From NCBI GenBank assembly GCA_047967505.1, contig CM106539.1: 64,000 bases of DNA; one strand, given 5' to 3'. This DNA is from Dipteris shenzhenensis (taxonomy: Eukaryota > Polypodiophyta > Polypodiopsida > Gleicheniales). This document shows positions 1 to 11,929 of the stretch, one piece after another. The stretch's first letter is position 1, and each line of letters starts with the position of its first letter. The position numbers were made by a program, and so were the translations under genes. The notes beneath the pieces are model-generated. The model was given only the letters and a program-made list of their open reading frames with translations, was not told the origin of the DNA and did no database searches.

Positions 1-449
1 AGGCCAAAATCACTCGCTAGATCCCACTACAAGTCATGGAGAGGATGGCCCTCCCAAAGCCAAGGGCTACAAACTATGTCCTTTGATCCCTTGAGAACTT
101 TGTGTGGGTCTATGTTCCAAGCCTTGCCTAGACGGCCTACTATCTTGATCTATTGCCACTCCAGCTCCTTTAAAATGCTTGCCTCACCCCTGTCACTAGC
201 CTGCTATAGGAGGCCACCTGGTCCCCAAATAGAAGCAGTGATGGCAAGAGAGAAGAGTCTCCTAGAAGAAGCATATCTTGAGGGGCACCTCTATCTATGA
301 GAACTGACCAATCCAGTAGTGTTAGGTCCATGGTGACCTAAGCCTCTCCCACCAAGAGTCTGGGATCACTACCTCAATCTCTGTCATAAGGGTGCCTACC
401 CCTCTTAGGTGAGAAAGAGCATGTGCCTTGGCTACTACTTCTTGCAAGA

Positions 450-2560
450 GCCTCCTCTAGACCCCAAATGACCTTGCTAGGCCACTATTCCACTATGCCC
501 AACCAATGTGCATTTGTTGCCCTAGCATATGCCATTCTCAATCTCGAACCTCTGGGTGCCACATAAGTGGCCAATGCTCAAACTCTTCCCTATAGGGTGG
601 GCCAGCCCAAATGAGTCCTCTAGAAGGGCATGACCAAACTCCAAACAATCTCCTCATTAAGGGGGATCCCATCCCTATGAGGGGGGCCTCCAAAAAGATC
701 CATGTGGGTGATTGCTACCACTTCCCCCCCTATACAAGGGATGTTCCCTAGGATCCCATGCTATAAGAGGAGTTTCCATGGCTTTGCACTTGGGGTGAGA
801 CCATGTACAACCAACTTGCCCAAGAGAGCTCTATGCTACATTTTAGATCAACGATACCCAAACCTCATTATGCTTGTGCTAGAATCACTATCTACTAGGC
901 AACTCTGGATCTAGTGTTCCTTGTGCCATTTGAACTTGCCTAAAGAAAGTTCTCCACCAAGTGGCATAGCTACCCCATGCGGCCCCGATGGAAGAACCAG
1001 TAGGAGGAAATGTACTAGGCCGTGGTGAGGAGCACTTGATTAATTACCAATGATCTACATGTAAAAGAGAGTTTAGTTAGGTCTAGTATAAGAGATTTTG
1101 TCATACACTCTTAAACACCAAGGCAATCCACTACTCTACTGTAATATCTAACCCAACCTAGTAGCCAAGGTACCTCGCAGTCTACCCCCATGGAATCCAT
1201 CAAAAAGATAGATTCCAAACCCCAATATCAAACCTCTTGGACCACCTCTAATCTTGTGCAGAAGCCAATAGATTTGGGCTAATTGATTTGAGCACCCGGA
1301 TGCTTCACAATAAATGGCTAGAGCACCCCTGACCTCCTCTAGGCTCACTATATTACCCTCAACAAAAAGGGATGTGTCATCTGTGAACTCTAAGTCTAGG
1401 AGCTCCTCTTCCTATCTAATGGGAGTTGCATCCCTATGATTCCTTGGTCTATGAGCACAAGAAATATCACAGGGCCTCAAGTACAAAGAGAAAGAGAAAG
1501 GGGGTGAGGAAAACCATGTCAAATGGACCGAGAAAGCAAAAAGGTCCCCCTATGCAACTACTGATGATCATGCTAAAGCTCCCCACATATATAGCCAATA
1601 CCTCTTGAGTCCACCTGTTTGAGAAACCTAGGTGCTACATTGTGCCCTCGAAGAAAGACCACTCCATTCTCTTGTAGGCCTTTTCAAAGTCCAAGAAGAT
1701 AATGGTGAGGGGTTATAACTCCTCCTTGGCCCAATCCACTACCTCCCAAAAAGTAAAAATGTTGTCTAGGATGCTCCGCTCCTACACAAATCATGTATGT
1801 GTGTCATAGATAATGTCTGTGAGATGGGGCCACAACCGCAATCTCAAGACCTAGGCTAAGATATTGTAAGAGTTATCCAGTAGTGTGATTGATCTCCACT
1901 GGTGAATGTCTAATCTATCCCCCCCTTTCAAGATTAGACAAATCCAAACTTGATTGAAGGATTCTAGGAGCAGGCCAAAGTTTAAGATCTCATAGCAAGC
2001 CTAGCAAAAGGGTGTATTGATGTGCTCCTAGAATTTGAGGAAAAACATTAGGATCAAGCCATCCTACCTTGGGCACTTCTTGGGGGGAGGGAGGTCTTTG
2101 AGGGCCTCCTTGAGCTTTTGGTCGGTGAAAGGGGTATCCATATGTCTACTTAGGCTCAACATGACCCCTAAAGACACCTACTCCCAAACTTCTCCCTGAG
2201 CTATCAAGGTCACAGAGGACTCCTCCTCTACCTGAAACAACTGCTGCTAGAAGTCCTTGGTCATCTCTAGGATCTCCTGAGGACCCAAGTGCATCATCCC
2301 TAGTGCATCCCATAATCTTCAAAGTTGTCTCCCTGCAGAGCGAGGCTCGGTAATCTGAAAAACTTTTCTAGTTGTCCCCCTATTGAACCCATCTGGCTTG
2401 GGATGAATCATACATGAACTCAGCCCTCTAAACCTATGTGGCTTGTAGAACTAGTCACATGGCCAATCCCAAAGCCAATGAGAGGCTGGGTCCTGCTCTC
2501 TGAGTCTCTCACCTCAGAGCTCTCTCACACTCCTAGAGGGCCTACCTCTCATGTAGGGCC
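450..2560 (-). pseudogene. Degenerate LINE (L1-type) reverse transcriptase
   Basis: Read on the minus strand, several separated stretches match the order of a plant L1-type ORF2. Near 2150-2030 there is DTPFTDQKLKEALKDLPP followed by a 'DGL..FF..F.EHI' block, as in the RT N-terminus (eL..al..l..gkaPG.DGL). Near 1720-1670 is IIFLDFEKAYKRMEW, the RT motif with the first catalytic Asp. Near 1800-1740 is the 'RSILDNI' block with WAKEE after it. A 'GKLVVHGLTPSAKPWK' stretch near 830-760 resembles the C-terminal part downstream of RT. Stops and frameshifts are frequent and no open frame is longer than about 70 codons, so it is an old dead copy. The endonuclease part is not visible; the 5' end probably stops where copia element B0 begins near 2593. 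The region 1-450 may be its 3' tail but shows nothing specific. Confidence 0.72.
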
Positions 2561-2592
2561 TAGGACTAGGACTAGAGCTCCATGCTCCTCCC

Positions 2593-2745
2593 TAACTAAG
2601 CCACTAACTAGAGTACCTAAAGATAGCTGTCATCCAGCTATTATTCATGGGTGGTGTATCAACCACATTTGCATCTAATAAGTCAATGACATAAATGCAC
2701 AACGGTCACCCTAGCATATCACGAGTGGAGCTCGATATCTCAACA
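2593..2745 (-). repeat. Truncated 3' LTR of B0
   Basis: Only the internal-side ~153 bp of the 353-bp LTR remain, ending in ...GATATCTCAACA at 2745. Sequence to the left is LINE-like, so the outer part was deleted or replaced. The last codons of B0 pol lie inside it, with a stop at 2706-2708. Confidence 0.88.
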
Positions 2746-5717
2746 CTCCCCCTCGAGCTCAATCCCAATTCCTGCACACCAAGTAGGTCTCTGAACTTGC
2801 GTAGCTTCTTTGCGCCCAATGCCTTCTTGAATATGTCAGCTACCTGATCCTCTATGCTGACATAAACTAGATCAATAAGACCTACTAGAACCTTCTCCCC
2901 CACGTAGTGGTAATGCACCTCAATGTGCTTTGTTCTAGCATGATAGACTGGGTTATTTGGCAAGTGCATACTGCTCATGTTGTCACAATAAATGACAACT
3001 GGCCCATCTATAGACTGATGCATATCATGAAGTAGCTTATACAACCAAGCTACCTCACATGCAGCCATTGCTGCACCCCTGTACTCAGCCTTTGTGCTCG
3101 ACAAGGTAACTGTAGGCTATTTCTTGCTACTCCAAGTGACTGCAGCACTCCCAAAAGAGAACACATATCCACTGGTAGATCGTCTATCAAAAATACTACC
3201 AACTCAATCAGCATTAGTGTATCCATGCAACTGTATCTGAACCCCATACTACAATGTGGACTTCACATACCTCAGTATGCGTCTAGCCGCATCCAAATGC
3301 AGTTTCCTTGGAGCCTACATAAACTGACTTACCAAACCAACAGCATAGCTCAAATCTGGCCTGGTAATAGTCATATCAATCAAACTTCCTACTATGCGTC
3401 TGTACATAGTAGGGTCTTCCAGAAGCTCACCTGCATCTGTGCTCAACTTCACATTCTACTCCAAAGGAACTGAAATAGGCTTACAGCCTGTCATCCCATA
3501 TTTGGACAGCATGTCCAATCCATACTGCCTCTGCAAGAGCCATATCCCACTTGTGGATCTAATCACCTCAATGCCCAAGAAGTAACGCAACTCTCCCAAA
3601 TCCTTCATCTCAAACTTCTGCTTCAATAGCATTTTCACATGAAGGATATCTTCATCACTATCACCTGTGATGATCAAATCATCAACATAAATGACAAGCA
3701 GCATAATGCCTTTCTCTGTTTTTCTCACATAAAGTGAGAAGTATGCCTTGGAAATTTGAAAGCCAATAGTGATTGAACAGCATGAACATAACCTGGTGGC
3801 TGCTCCATATAGACCTCTTCTTGCAAATCACCATGCAAGAAAGCATTCTTTACATCCATCTAATGTAAAGACCATCCCTTTGATGCAGCCATAGCAATGA
3901 CTACTCTTACGGTTGCCATCCTTGCAACCAGACTGAATGTTTCTTCATAATCAATGCTATATGTCTGTGCATACCCCTTGACAACTAATCTTGCCTTGTA
4001 TCTATTCACAAAACCATCTACATTGTGCTTCACCTTATAAACCCACTTGCAGCCAATTGCATTCTTGTCTTTAGGCAAAGGCACCAATTCCCATGTAGCA
4101 TTTGCTTCCAAGGCATCCATTTATTCATCCATGGCTTTCTCCCATTTTTCTTTTCCCATGGCTTGATCAAAAGAAGTGGGTTCTGGTTCATGTATCACCT
4201 TGACCATATAGGCATAGTGAATGGCTATAAATCCATCATATTTTAGCCTATCCATAGGATACCTAGCTCTAGTAGACCTGCGCAAAATAGGCTCACTACC
4301 AGGTGCTCTCAAAAAAACCCTTGTCTTCCTTACTCCATGTATAACAACAAAAGGAGTACCCAACTCATCACCAAGGCTCTGTTCTGAGCCACTAGATTCA
4401 CCACCCACATAAGAGTGACCTGCATTTACATCAACGATGGGCTGATCTACTTTCTCTTTTCCTTTTTGTGATACTTGCATACCACTATCTGCATTGCTTT
4501 GAGGAGATCCTCCTTATCTCAATCTGCCTGTCCATGGTGAAGTATGTGAACCACTGCTAGAGGACACTACAAGTCCACTAATATTTTGTGATTGCTGCTG
4601 TGAATTATGTGCAGCATTACCATTTTGTGCATCTACATCATCAATCACATTTACTGGTTTATACCAGCTGCTCATCTCATAAAAAACAACATCTCTGCTC
4701 ACTGTAAGCTTATGAGTAGAAGGGTTATAGCATCTATACCCTTTCTACTGTAGAGAATAACCAATAAAGATGCATTTCTCAGTTTTTGGATCCAACTTGG
4801 ATCTCAACTCATCTGGCACATGAACATAGGCAATGCAACCAAAAACTTTCCAATGAGAAATATCTGGTTTCCTACCAGTATACCTCTCCTATGGCGTCAT
4901 GCCATGTATTGCTGCATTGGGAGTCATGTTCATTATGTAGACTGTTGTAGCAACTTCTTCAGCCCAATAATAATCTGGCAGGTCTTTTTCGTTAAGCATG
5001 GCATGAGATTCCTCTCCAATATGCCTGCTTTTCCTTTCTACAAGTCCATTTTGTTGTGGGGTATCACTGCATGAATATTGCTACTTTATGCCATGCTCCT
5101 ATAGGAAACTTGCAAACTCATTTGAGATGTACTCTCCCCCTCCATCTGACCTTAGGCATTTTATTTGCAGGCCTGTTTCTTTTTCAACCATAGCTTTAAA
5201 AGATTTGAAATTCCCAGACACTTCAATTTTCTTTTCCATAAAATACACCCAAACTTTTCTGCTGTAGTCATCAATAAAAGTGACAAAATAATGGTAGCCT
5301 CCAATAGATGCAACTTTAGTAGTCCACACATCAGAGTGGATTAATTCGAATGGCCTCTTACTCTCTTGAACATGTCTAGGAAATGGTTTCCTTGCCTGTT
5401 TTCCAAATTGACAGGCTTCACATACCTTATGCATTTTTGCAACCTTGAACTTAGGCAATCCTACAACAATATTTTGGGCCTGCATTAATTTAAGTCACTG
5501 TACATTAACATGACCAATGTGTTTATGCCAGATATCAATATTTGCAACTACACTGGTCCCATGTGCAAACATTGCTACACTCAATTCAGGCATGTCCACA
5601 TCCAATGTAGACATCCCAGGCCTTCTTCTTCCCTTTTGCTATCAAGTGACCTTTATTTTTCATATCCTCAACAAAGCATCCATGAGGATTAAATCTGACC
5701 TGCAAGCCCTAGTCGAC
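2706..5717 (-). pseudogene. pol: B0 pol remnant: integrase, RT, RNase H
   Basis: Minus-strand copia pol, broken. Integrase covers about 5485-4720: the zinc-binding end has CEACQFGK, followed by IHSDVW, FIDDYSRKVW and LRSDGGGEY (core Asp/Glu region). Then come the 'GCIAYVHVP' C-terminal part and a Ser-rich spacer (4700-4150). RT covers about 4120-3250, with KWVYKVKHN and YVDDLIITGD. RNase H covers 3250-2706, with YCDNMSS and [12 protein letters not shown]. Near 3756 about 90 bp are missing relative to B1, removing the GLKQAPRAW block of RT. Gln-to-stop changes are common, for example TAG at 3117-3119 and 3456-3458. The product would be nonfunctional. Confidence 0.9.
2746..2760 (-). other. Polypurine tract of B0
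   Basis: On the minus strand this reads GAGCTCGAGGGGGAG, directly abutting the 3' LTR. It would prime plus-strand DNA synthesis. It is also translated as part of pol (..[10 protein letters not shown]..). Confidence 0.85.
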
Positions 5718-6961
5718 CATTTAACCAATAGAAACCAGGTTCTTGGTGATATTTGGGACATGAAATACATCAAACAGGTATTTCTTTTTTCCATTCTGCA
5801 TAGACAAAGGAATATTACCAATCTGCACAATATGATGTGCAGTATCATCACGAGTCTCCACAAATCCTAGTCTTTCCATTTTCCTTGCATCCTGTATCCA
5901 TTCTGCATGACTTGTCATGTGGTTTCACGCACCTGAGTCAACATACCACACATCATTGCTTTCTTCTACACTGGTCACAGAATTGTTCATGTGCTGCACC
6001 ATAAACAGATGCTCATTTCTATCATCACCCTGTCTACTAGAGGATGCATAATTGTTTTGCTACAATTTTCCAGTCATGATGTCATTCTGCTTTTTATAGC
6101 AGTCTTTAACCATATGACCCATTTTACCATAGTAGTAGCATTCAACATTGTTGTTTGCATTTTGGCCTCTTTGCCATCCACCATGACCTCTTTGGCTCTC
6201 ACTGCCTCTAATGTTATCATGTCCTCCTCCATAGGACTGGTTTTCTTGAATTTGTTGCATATTCTGATTTCTACCATGGCCTCCAAATTGGCCTGCTCTA
6301 CCTCTGCCTCTACCTCTTCCAGCATTTGAGTAGAAGACAGCTTCTTTTGAAGTTCCTCCTGAAGAAGATGCACCACCATTTCTCTGCTCTTCAAAAATTA
6401 TAAGAGCAATCAACTCCTCAAAATCAGGAAAATTCTCACGGATGGCAATGAATGTCTGGAATTGTGCATAATCCTTTCCTAGACCATTCAAGGTCACAGA
6501 AACGAAATCATCATCTTCCACTAGCGACCCAATAGAAGCAAGTGCATCTGCAATCTTCTTCGCCTTCATGTGTAGTCATTGATGCTCATATTTTCTCTGC
6601 ATATTATGCAACTCCTACTTGAGCTACATTTTCCTGGCTTGCGTATTTGTGCTATAGATTTTTGTCAAAGTATCCCACTCCTCCTTCGGCATGCTTGCAT
6701 CCTGAATATGCACAATCATAGAATCTAAAATACTGATAGACAGCTAGTACATAACTTTTCTGGCTCTCTCATGCCAGCCTTTAAATGCCTGCAACTCCTG
6801 TTGATTGGGATCATTAGAAATAACTGGTTCTTGTAAGCTCCAGTAATGAACTCTCAATAGCCTTTTCCCTTAAGGAAGTTTGTTATTTTAAACTTCCATG
6901 CTTGGAAGTTGTTCTTGTCAAGCTTTTTAGTGACAATCTGTGAAAGAACATCAGATGCCAT
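5718..6961 (-). pseudogene. gag: B0 gag and protease remnant
   Basis: The start codon is at 6961 (MASDVLSQIVTKKLDKNN), matching the gag start of element A. A Gag domain follows, with the conserved 'LNGLGKDYAQF' near 6480, then an Arg/Gly-rich stretch, the zinc knuckle CYYYGKMGHMVKDC (second Cys replaced by Tyr, so metal binding is impaired) near 6140, and the protease end LVSIG near 5740. The frame is closed by TAA at the gag-protease/integrase boundary (about 5728), exactly where A and B1 carry TAG. Frameshifts near 6570 and 5920 break it further. The protease core near 5930 has a frame disruption. Confidence 0.87.
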
Positions 6962-7063
6962 TATAGAACACTGCAAAATATTATGCCACTGCAAAAAAAC
7001 ACAACTTCTGCCTCACAAGGGCAAATCTGCAAAACTGATGAGAGTAGTATTTGACCACACAGT

Positions 7064-7416
7064 TGTGAAGATAGTGGGAGAGAGGGAAGGAGTCTCACTT
7101 GCGGCTTTCTCACATGCACAATGGGGGAATACACACAAAGGTGGAGGCTGAAAATAGTTTTTCTCTTCTTAGTTGTGAAAGCCAAAAGAACTTAAGTACA
7201 AAGAAAATAGAAGAACCCTATATGTGGGTCTCAAACCAAACTCAACTAACTAAGGTAGCATACTAACTGAGCCACAAACTAGAGTAGATAAGGATAGCTG
7301 TCATCCAGCTATTATTCGTGGGTAGTGTACCAACCACATCTCCAGCTAACAAGTCGGTGACATAAATACACAACGGTCACCCTGGCATATCGCGAGTGGA
7401 GCTCGATATCTCAACA
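7064..7416 (-). repeat. 3' LTR of B1
   Basis: 353 bp, from TGTGAAGATAG to ...GATATCTCAACA on the plus strand. The TG...CA ends and the adjoining PPT at 7417 define it. The pol stop (7377-7379) lies inside. Confidence 0.93.
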
Positions 7417-9280
7417 CTCCCCCTGGAGCTCAATCCCAATTCCTGCACACCAAGCAGGTCTCTGAACTTACGCAGCTTCTCTACACCCAATGCTTTCGTG
7501 AATATGTCAGCTACCTAATCCTCTGTGCTGACATAAACTAGATCAATAAGACCTAGTAAAACCTTCTCCTGCACATAGTGATAATGCACCTCAATGTGCT
7601 TTGTTCTAGCATGAAAGACTGGGTTCTTTGCCAAGTGTATGCTGCTCATGTTGTCACAATAAATGACAACTGGCCCATCTGATGCATATCATAGAGTAGC
7701 TTATGCAACCAAGCTACCTCACATGCAGCCATTGCTGCACCCTTGTACTCAGCCTCTGTGCTCGACAAGGCAACTGTAGGCTGTTTCTTGCTACTCCAAG
7801 TGACTACAGCACTCCCAAAAGAGAACACATATCCACTGGTACATCGTCTATCAGAAATACTACCAGCCCAATCAGCATCAGTGTATCCATGCAACTGTAT
7901 CTGAACCCCAGCCTCATAAAATAGTCCATACTGCAATGTGGACTTCACATACCTGAGTATGCGTCTAGTCACATCCAAATGTGGTTTCCTTGGAGCCTGC
8001 ATAAACTGACTTACCAACCCAACAGCATAGCTCAAATCTGGCCTGGTAATAGTCATGTAAATCAAACTTCCTACTATGCATCTGTACATAGTAGGGTCTT
8101 CCAGAAGCTCACCTGCATCTGCGCTCAGCTTCACATTCTGCTCCAAAGGAACTGACATAGGCTTACAGCTAGGCTTACAGCCTGTCATCCCATATTTGGA
8201 CAGCATGTCCAATCCATACTTCCTCTGCAAGAGCTGTATCCCACTTGGTGATCTAATCACCTCAATGCCCAAGAAATAACGCAGCTCTCCCAAATCCTTC
8301 ATCTCAAACTTCTGCCTCAATAGCATTTTCACATGAAGGATATCTTCATCACTATCACCTGTGATGATCAAATCATCAACATAAATGACAAGCAGCATAA
8401 TCCCTTTCTCTGTTTTTCTCACATAGAGTGAGAAATCTACCTTGGAAATCTGAAAGCCAATAGTGACAAGATACTGTCCTATCTTGTCAGACCATGCTCT
8501 AGGTGCTTGCTTCAAGCCATACAAGGCTTTCTTCAACCTGCAAACAAACTCAGGATGAATAGCATGAACATAACCTGCTGGCTGCTCCATAAAGACCTCT
8601 TCTTGCAAATCACCATGCAAGAAGGCATTCTTTACATCCATCTGATGTAAAGACCATCCCTTTGATGTAGCCACAGCAATGGCTGCTCTTACGGTTGCCA
8701 TCCTTGCAACCGGACTGAAAGTTTCTTCATATTCAATGCCATATGTCTGCGCATACCCCTTGACAACTAATCTTGCCTTGTATCTATTCACAGAACCATC
8801 TGCATTTTGTGCTTGATCTTATAAACCCACTTACAGCCAATTGCATTCTTGTCTTTAGGCAAAGGCACCAATTCCCATGTAGCATTTCCATCCAAGGCAT
8901 CCATTTCTTCATCCATGGCTCTCTCCCATTTTTCATTTCCCATGGCTTGCTCAAAAGAAGTGGGTTCTGGTTCCTGTATCACTTTGACCATATAGGCATA
9001 GTGAATGGCTGTAAATCCATCATATTTCAGCCTATCCACAGGATACCTAACCCTGGTAGACCTGTGCAAAATAGGCTCACTTCCAGGTGCTCTCAAAACA
9101 TCCCTGGTCTTCCTTACTCCAGGTGTAACAACAGAAGGAATACCCAACTCATCATCAATGCTCTGTTCTGAGCCACTGGATTCACCATCCACATAAGAGT
9201 GACCTGCATTCACATCAAGCATGGGCTGATCTACCTTCTCTTTTCCTTTTCGTGATACCTGCATACCACTCTCTGCATTG
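7377..9280 (-). pseudogene. pol: B1 pol: spacer, RT, RNase H (integrase lost)
   Basis: The longest open part is 7646-8791, with RT motifs [47 protein letters not shown] and YVDDLIITGD, then the RNase H start GYTDADWAGS and STEAEYKGAAMA. A 7-bp loss near 7680 compared with B0 shifts the frame before the RNase H end (remaining codons 7377-7640). Upstream, 8790-9280 encodes the Ser-rich spacer (KGKEKVDQP, SGSEQS) and RT start. The frame stops at 9280, where sequence switches to inverted leader, so apparent coding to the right of 9280 on this strand is not real. Confidence 0.9.
7417..7431 (-). other. Polypurine tract of B1
   Basis: On the minus strand, GAGCTCCAGGGGGAG next to the 3' LTR. One purine is interrupted compared with A (GAGCTTGAGGGGGAG). 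Confidence 0.82.
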
Positions 9281-10576
9281 ACTTTATTTTTTTGATTCGA
9301 GGTCATTTCGGGGCCCGTTTTGGAGGCGGAAGTTCTCTGCAGGCACTCGGAAAAAGGCCCTGTTTTTGCTGTCCTAATGTTCCCAATCAACAGGAAATGC
9401 AGGAATTTAAAGGATGGCATGAGAGAGCCAGGAAAGTTATGTACTAGCTGTCTATCAGTATTTCGGACTCCATGATTGTGCATATTCAGGATGCAAGTAC
9501 ACCAAAGGAGGCATGGGATACTTTGGCAAAAATGTACAGCACAAATACGCAAGCCAGGAAAATGCAAACTCAAGCAGGAGCTGCACAATGTGCAGAGAGA
9601 AAATATGAGCATCAATGACTGCCACATGAAGGTGAAGAAAATTGCGGATGCACTTGCTTCCATTGGGTCGCTAGTAAATGATGACGATTTAGTTTCTGTG
9701 ACCTTGAATGGTCTAGGAAAGGATTATGCACAGTTCCGGACATCCATTGCCGTCCGTGAAAAATTTCCTGATTTTGAGGAGTTGATTGCTCTTCTAATTT
9801 CTGAAGAGCAGAGAAATGGTGGTGCATCTTCTTCAGTAGGAACTTCAAAGGAAACTGTCTTCTACTCAAATGCTGGCAGAGGTAGAGGCGGAGGTAGAGG
9901 AGGCCGATCTGCAAGCCGTGGTAGAAATCAGAATATGTAGCAAATGCAAGAAAACCAGTCCTATGCAGGAGGACGTGGTAACTCTAGAGACAGGGGGAGC
10001 CAAAGAGGTCGTGGTGGATGGCAGAGAGGCCAAAATGCAAACAGCAATGTTGAATGCTACTACTGTGGTAAAATGGGGCATATGGCTAAAGACTGCTACA
10101 AAAAGCAGAATGACATTATGAATGGAAAATTGCAGCAAGGCAATTATGCATCCTCTAGTAGACAGGGTGATGACAGAAATAAGCATTTGTTTATGGTGCA
10201 GCATATGGCAAATTCTGTGACAAGTGCAGAAGAAAGCAATGATGTGTGGTATGTTGACTCAGGTGCATCAAACCACATGACAGGTCATGCTGAATGGATG
10301 CAGGATGCAAGGAAAATGGAAAAACCAGGATTTGTGGAGACTGGTGATGATACTGCACATCCTATTGTGCAGATTGGCAAAATTCCTTTGTCTATGCAGG
10401 ATGGGAAAAAAAAATACTTGTCTGATGTATTTCATGTCCCGAACATCACCAAGAACCTGGTTTCTGTTGGTTAGATGGTTGAGCAGGGCCTGCAGGTCAG
10501 ATTTAATCCTCATGGATGCTTTGTTGAGGATATGAAAAATAATGGTCACTTGATAGCAAAAGGAAAGAAGAAGGGC
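9281..10576 (+). pseudogene. gag: B1 inverted leader, gag and protease block
   Basis: This block runs opposite to the rest of B1. 9281-9370 matches the family leader (compare 42410-42450 on the other strand). 9371-10576 encodes gag without its first ~60 residues, then the knuckle CYYCGKMGHMAKDC (about 10055-10096), the protease site DSGASNHMT (about 10256-10282) and LVSVG. That is followed by TAG at 10472-10474 and a continuing frame MVEQGLQVRF. A 1-nt change near 9570 breaks the early gag frame. The right junction (10570-10576, GAAGGGC) is shared by leader and pol sequences of other copies, suggesting a microhomology-mediated template switch. Confidence 0.88.
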
Positions 10577-10726
10577 GTCTCAATCTGAGACAGTGCACTC
10601 TTGCACTTCCGGCTATGCTACCTGTAGAGATTTACTCCCAAACTCGAAAAAGGAAAGCAACACTGGTCCTCTTACCAGGACACTGTGAACTTGGTTTGCT
10701 TTCTTGAGCTCCTTACCACGAACAAG

Positions 10727-10738
10727 GCTCTGATACCA
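10727..10738 (-). other. Primer-binding site of B1
   Basis: On the minus strand, TGGTATCAGAGC immediately after the 5' LTR. This is the standard site for plant initiator Met-tRNA. Confidence 0.93.
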
Positions 10739-11091
10739 TGTGAAGATAGTGGGAGAGAGGGAAGGAGTCTCACTTGCGGCTTTCTCACATGCACAATGGG
10801 GGAATACACACAAAGGTGGAGGCTGAAAACAGTTTTCCTCTTCTTAGTTGTGAAAGCCAAAAGAACTCAAGTACAAAGACAATAGAAGAACCCTATATGT
10901 GGGTCTCAAACCAAACTCAACTAACTAAGGTGGCATACTAATTGAGCCACAAACTAGAGTAGATAAGGATAGCTATCATCCAGCTATTATTTGTGGGCGA
11001 TGTACCAACCGCATCTCCAGCTAACAAGTCGGTGACATAAATACACAATGGTCACCCTGGCATATCGCGAGTGGAGCTCGATATCTCAACA
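10739..11091 (-). repeat. 5' LTR of B1
   Basis: 353 bp partner of 7064-7416 with TG...CA ends, followed by the TSD ACAGT and then by B0 leader sequence. Confidence 0.93.
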
Positions 11092-11530
11092 ACAGTCACT
11101 TCCTAGTGATGATTATGCATCAATAAGAAATAAGAATGATTCTATCACTCCCAATATCTCTGCGCACAGGCATATGATGTAATTTTTGTGATAACTTTTC
11201 ACTGACCTGCAAAACAACGGTCGCACAACAAAAACAGGGCACTTTCCTGAGTGCCTGCGGAAAACTTTCACCACCAAAATGAGCCCCGATATGGCCTCTA
11301 ATCAAAAGAATAATTTCACTTGGGGCTTTGCCCTTTCCCGTAGCATATATTGTCCTCTCGCCACACCATGAAGGGCTTCCCAATCTGAGACAGTGCACTC
11401 TTGCAATTTCCGGATGTGCTACTTGCAGAGATTTGCTCCCAAACTCGAAAAAAAAGGAAAGCAACATTGATCCTCTTACTAGGACACTGCAAACTTGGTT
11501 TGCTTTCTTGAGCTCCTTACCACAAACCAA
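11092..11530 (-). other. 5' leader of B0 (part beyond B1)
   Basis: Noncoding leader between the B1 insertion and the B0 PBS. It matches the leader of B3 (42233-42667) and, less closely, of A (50600-50960). No conserved reading frame is shared between copies. Confidence 0.82.
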
Positions 11531-11542
11531 GCTATGATACCA
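11531..11542 (-). other. Primer-binding site of B0
   Basis: On the minus strand, TGGTATCATAGC, one base different from the initiator Met-tRNA site and abutting the LTR. Confidence 0.85.
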
Positions 11543-11895
11543 TGTGAAGAGAGTGGGAGAGAAGGAAGGAGTCTCACTTGCAACTTTCTCACATACACAA
11601 TGGGGGAATATACACAAAGGTGGAGGTTGAAAACAGTTTTCCTCTTCTTAGTTGTGAAAGCCAAAAGAACTCTAAGTACAAAAGAATAGGTGAACCCTAT
11701 ATGTGGGTCTCAAACCAAACTTAGCTAACTAAGGTAGCATATTAACTGAGACACTAACTAGAGTACATAAAGATAGCTGTCATCTAGCTATTATTCATGG
11801 GTGGTGTACCAACCGCATCTGCAGCTAACAAGTCAGTGACATAAATGCACAACGGTCACCTTGGAATATCACGAGTGGAGCTTGATATCTCAACA
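11543..11895 (-). repeat. 5' LTR of B0
   Basis: 353 bp, TGTGAAGAGAG to ...GATATCTCAACA. It is intact in length, unlike the 3' LTR. Its outer edge lies next to the C-terminal end of the gene remnant at 11930-14590. Confidence 0.92.
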
Positions 11896-11929
11896 TCTAA
11901 AAGCTAGCTTAACCTATGATGTATTGACT

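Larger units (their letters stand above)
7064..11091 (-). mobile_element. Ty1/copia retrotransposon B1, rearranged, nested in B0
   Basis: The two LTRs, 7064-7416 and 10739-11091, are both 353 bp and differ at roughly 13 positions (about 96% identical by eye). The TSD is ACAGT (7059-7063 and 11092-11096). PBS and PPT are present, so both ends are complete. Inside, the order is abnormal. Minus-strand RNase H-RT-spacer occupies 7377-9280. Then a plus-strand block of leader, gag and protease (9281-10576) replaces integrase. The minus-strand leader and PBS follow. It could only move with proteins supplied by another element. Confidence 0.92.
2593..11895 (-). mobile_element. Ty1/copia retrotransposon B0 (outer, interrupted by B1)
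   Basis: This is a minus-strand copia element. Its 5' LTR is 11543-11895, its PBS is 11531-11542, and the leader runs 11096 down to 11092 and, across the B1 insertion, below 7064. Gag starts at 6961, pol runs to 2706, and the 3' LTR remnant is 2593-2745. B1 (7064-11091) sits in the leader, with the duplicated target ACAGT at 7059-7063 and 11092-11096. Removing B1 restores '...CACAGT|CACTTCC...', which matches the uninterrupted leader of B3 near 42233. The 3' LTR has lost its outer ~200 bp, so no TSD for B0 itself can be read. Pol carries many stops and an ~90-bp deletion in RT. Confidence 0.9.

Noticed and set aside
8788-9663. A 291-codon minus-strand frame
   Set aside because: Only the part up to 9280 is pol. 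The rest is the antisense of the inverted leader and gag block, joined by the rearrangement.
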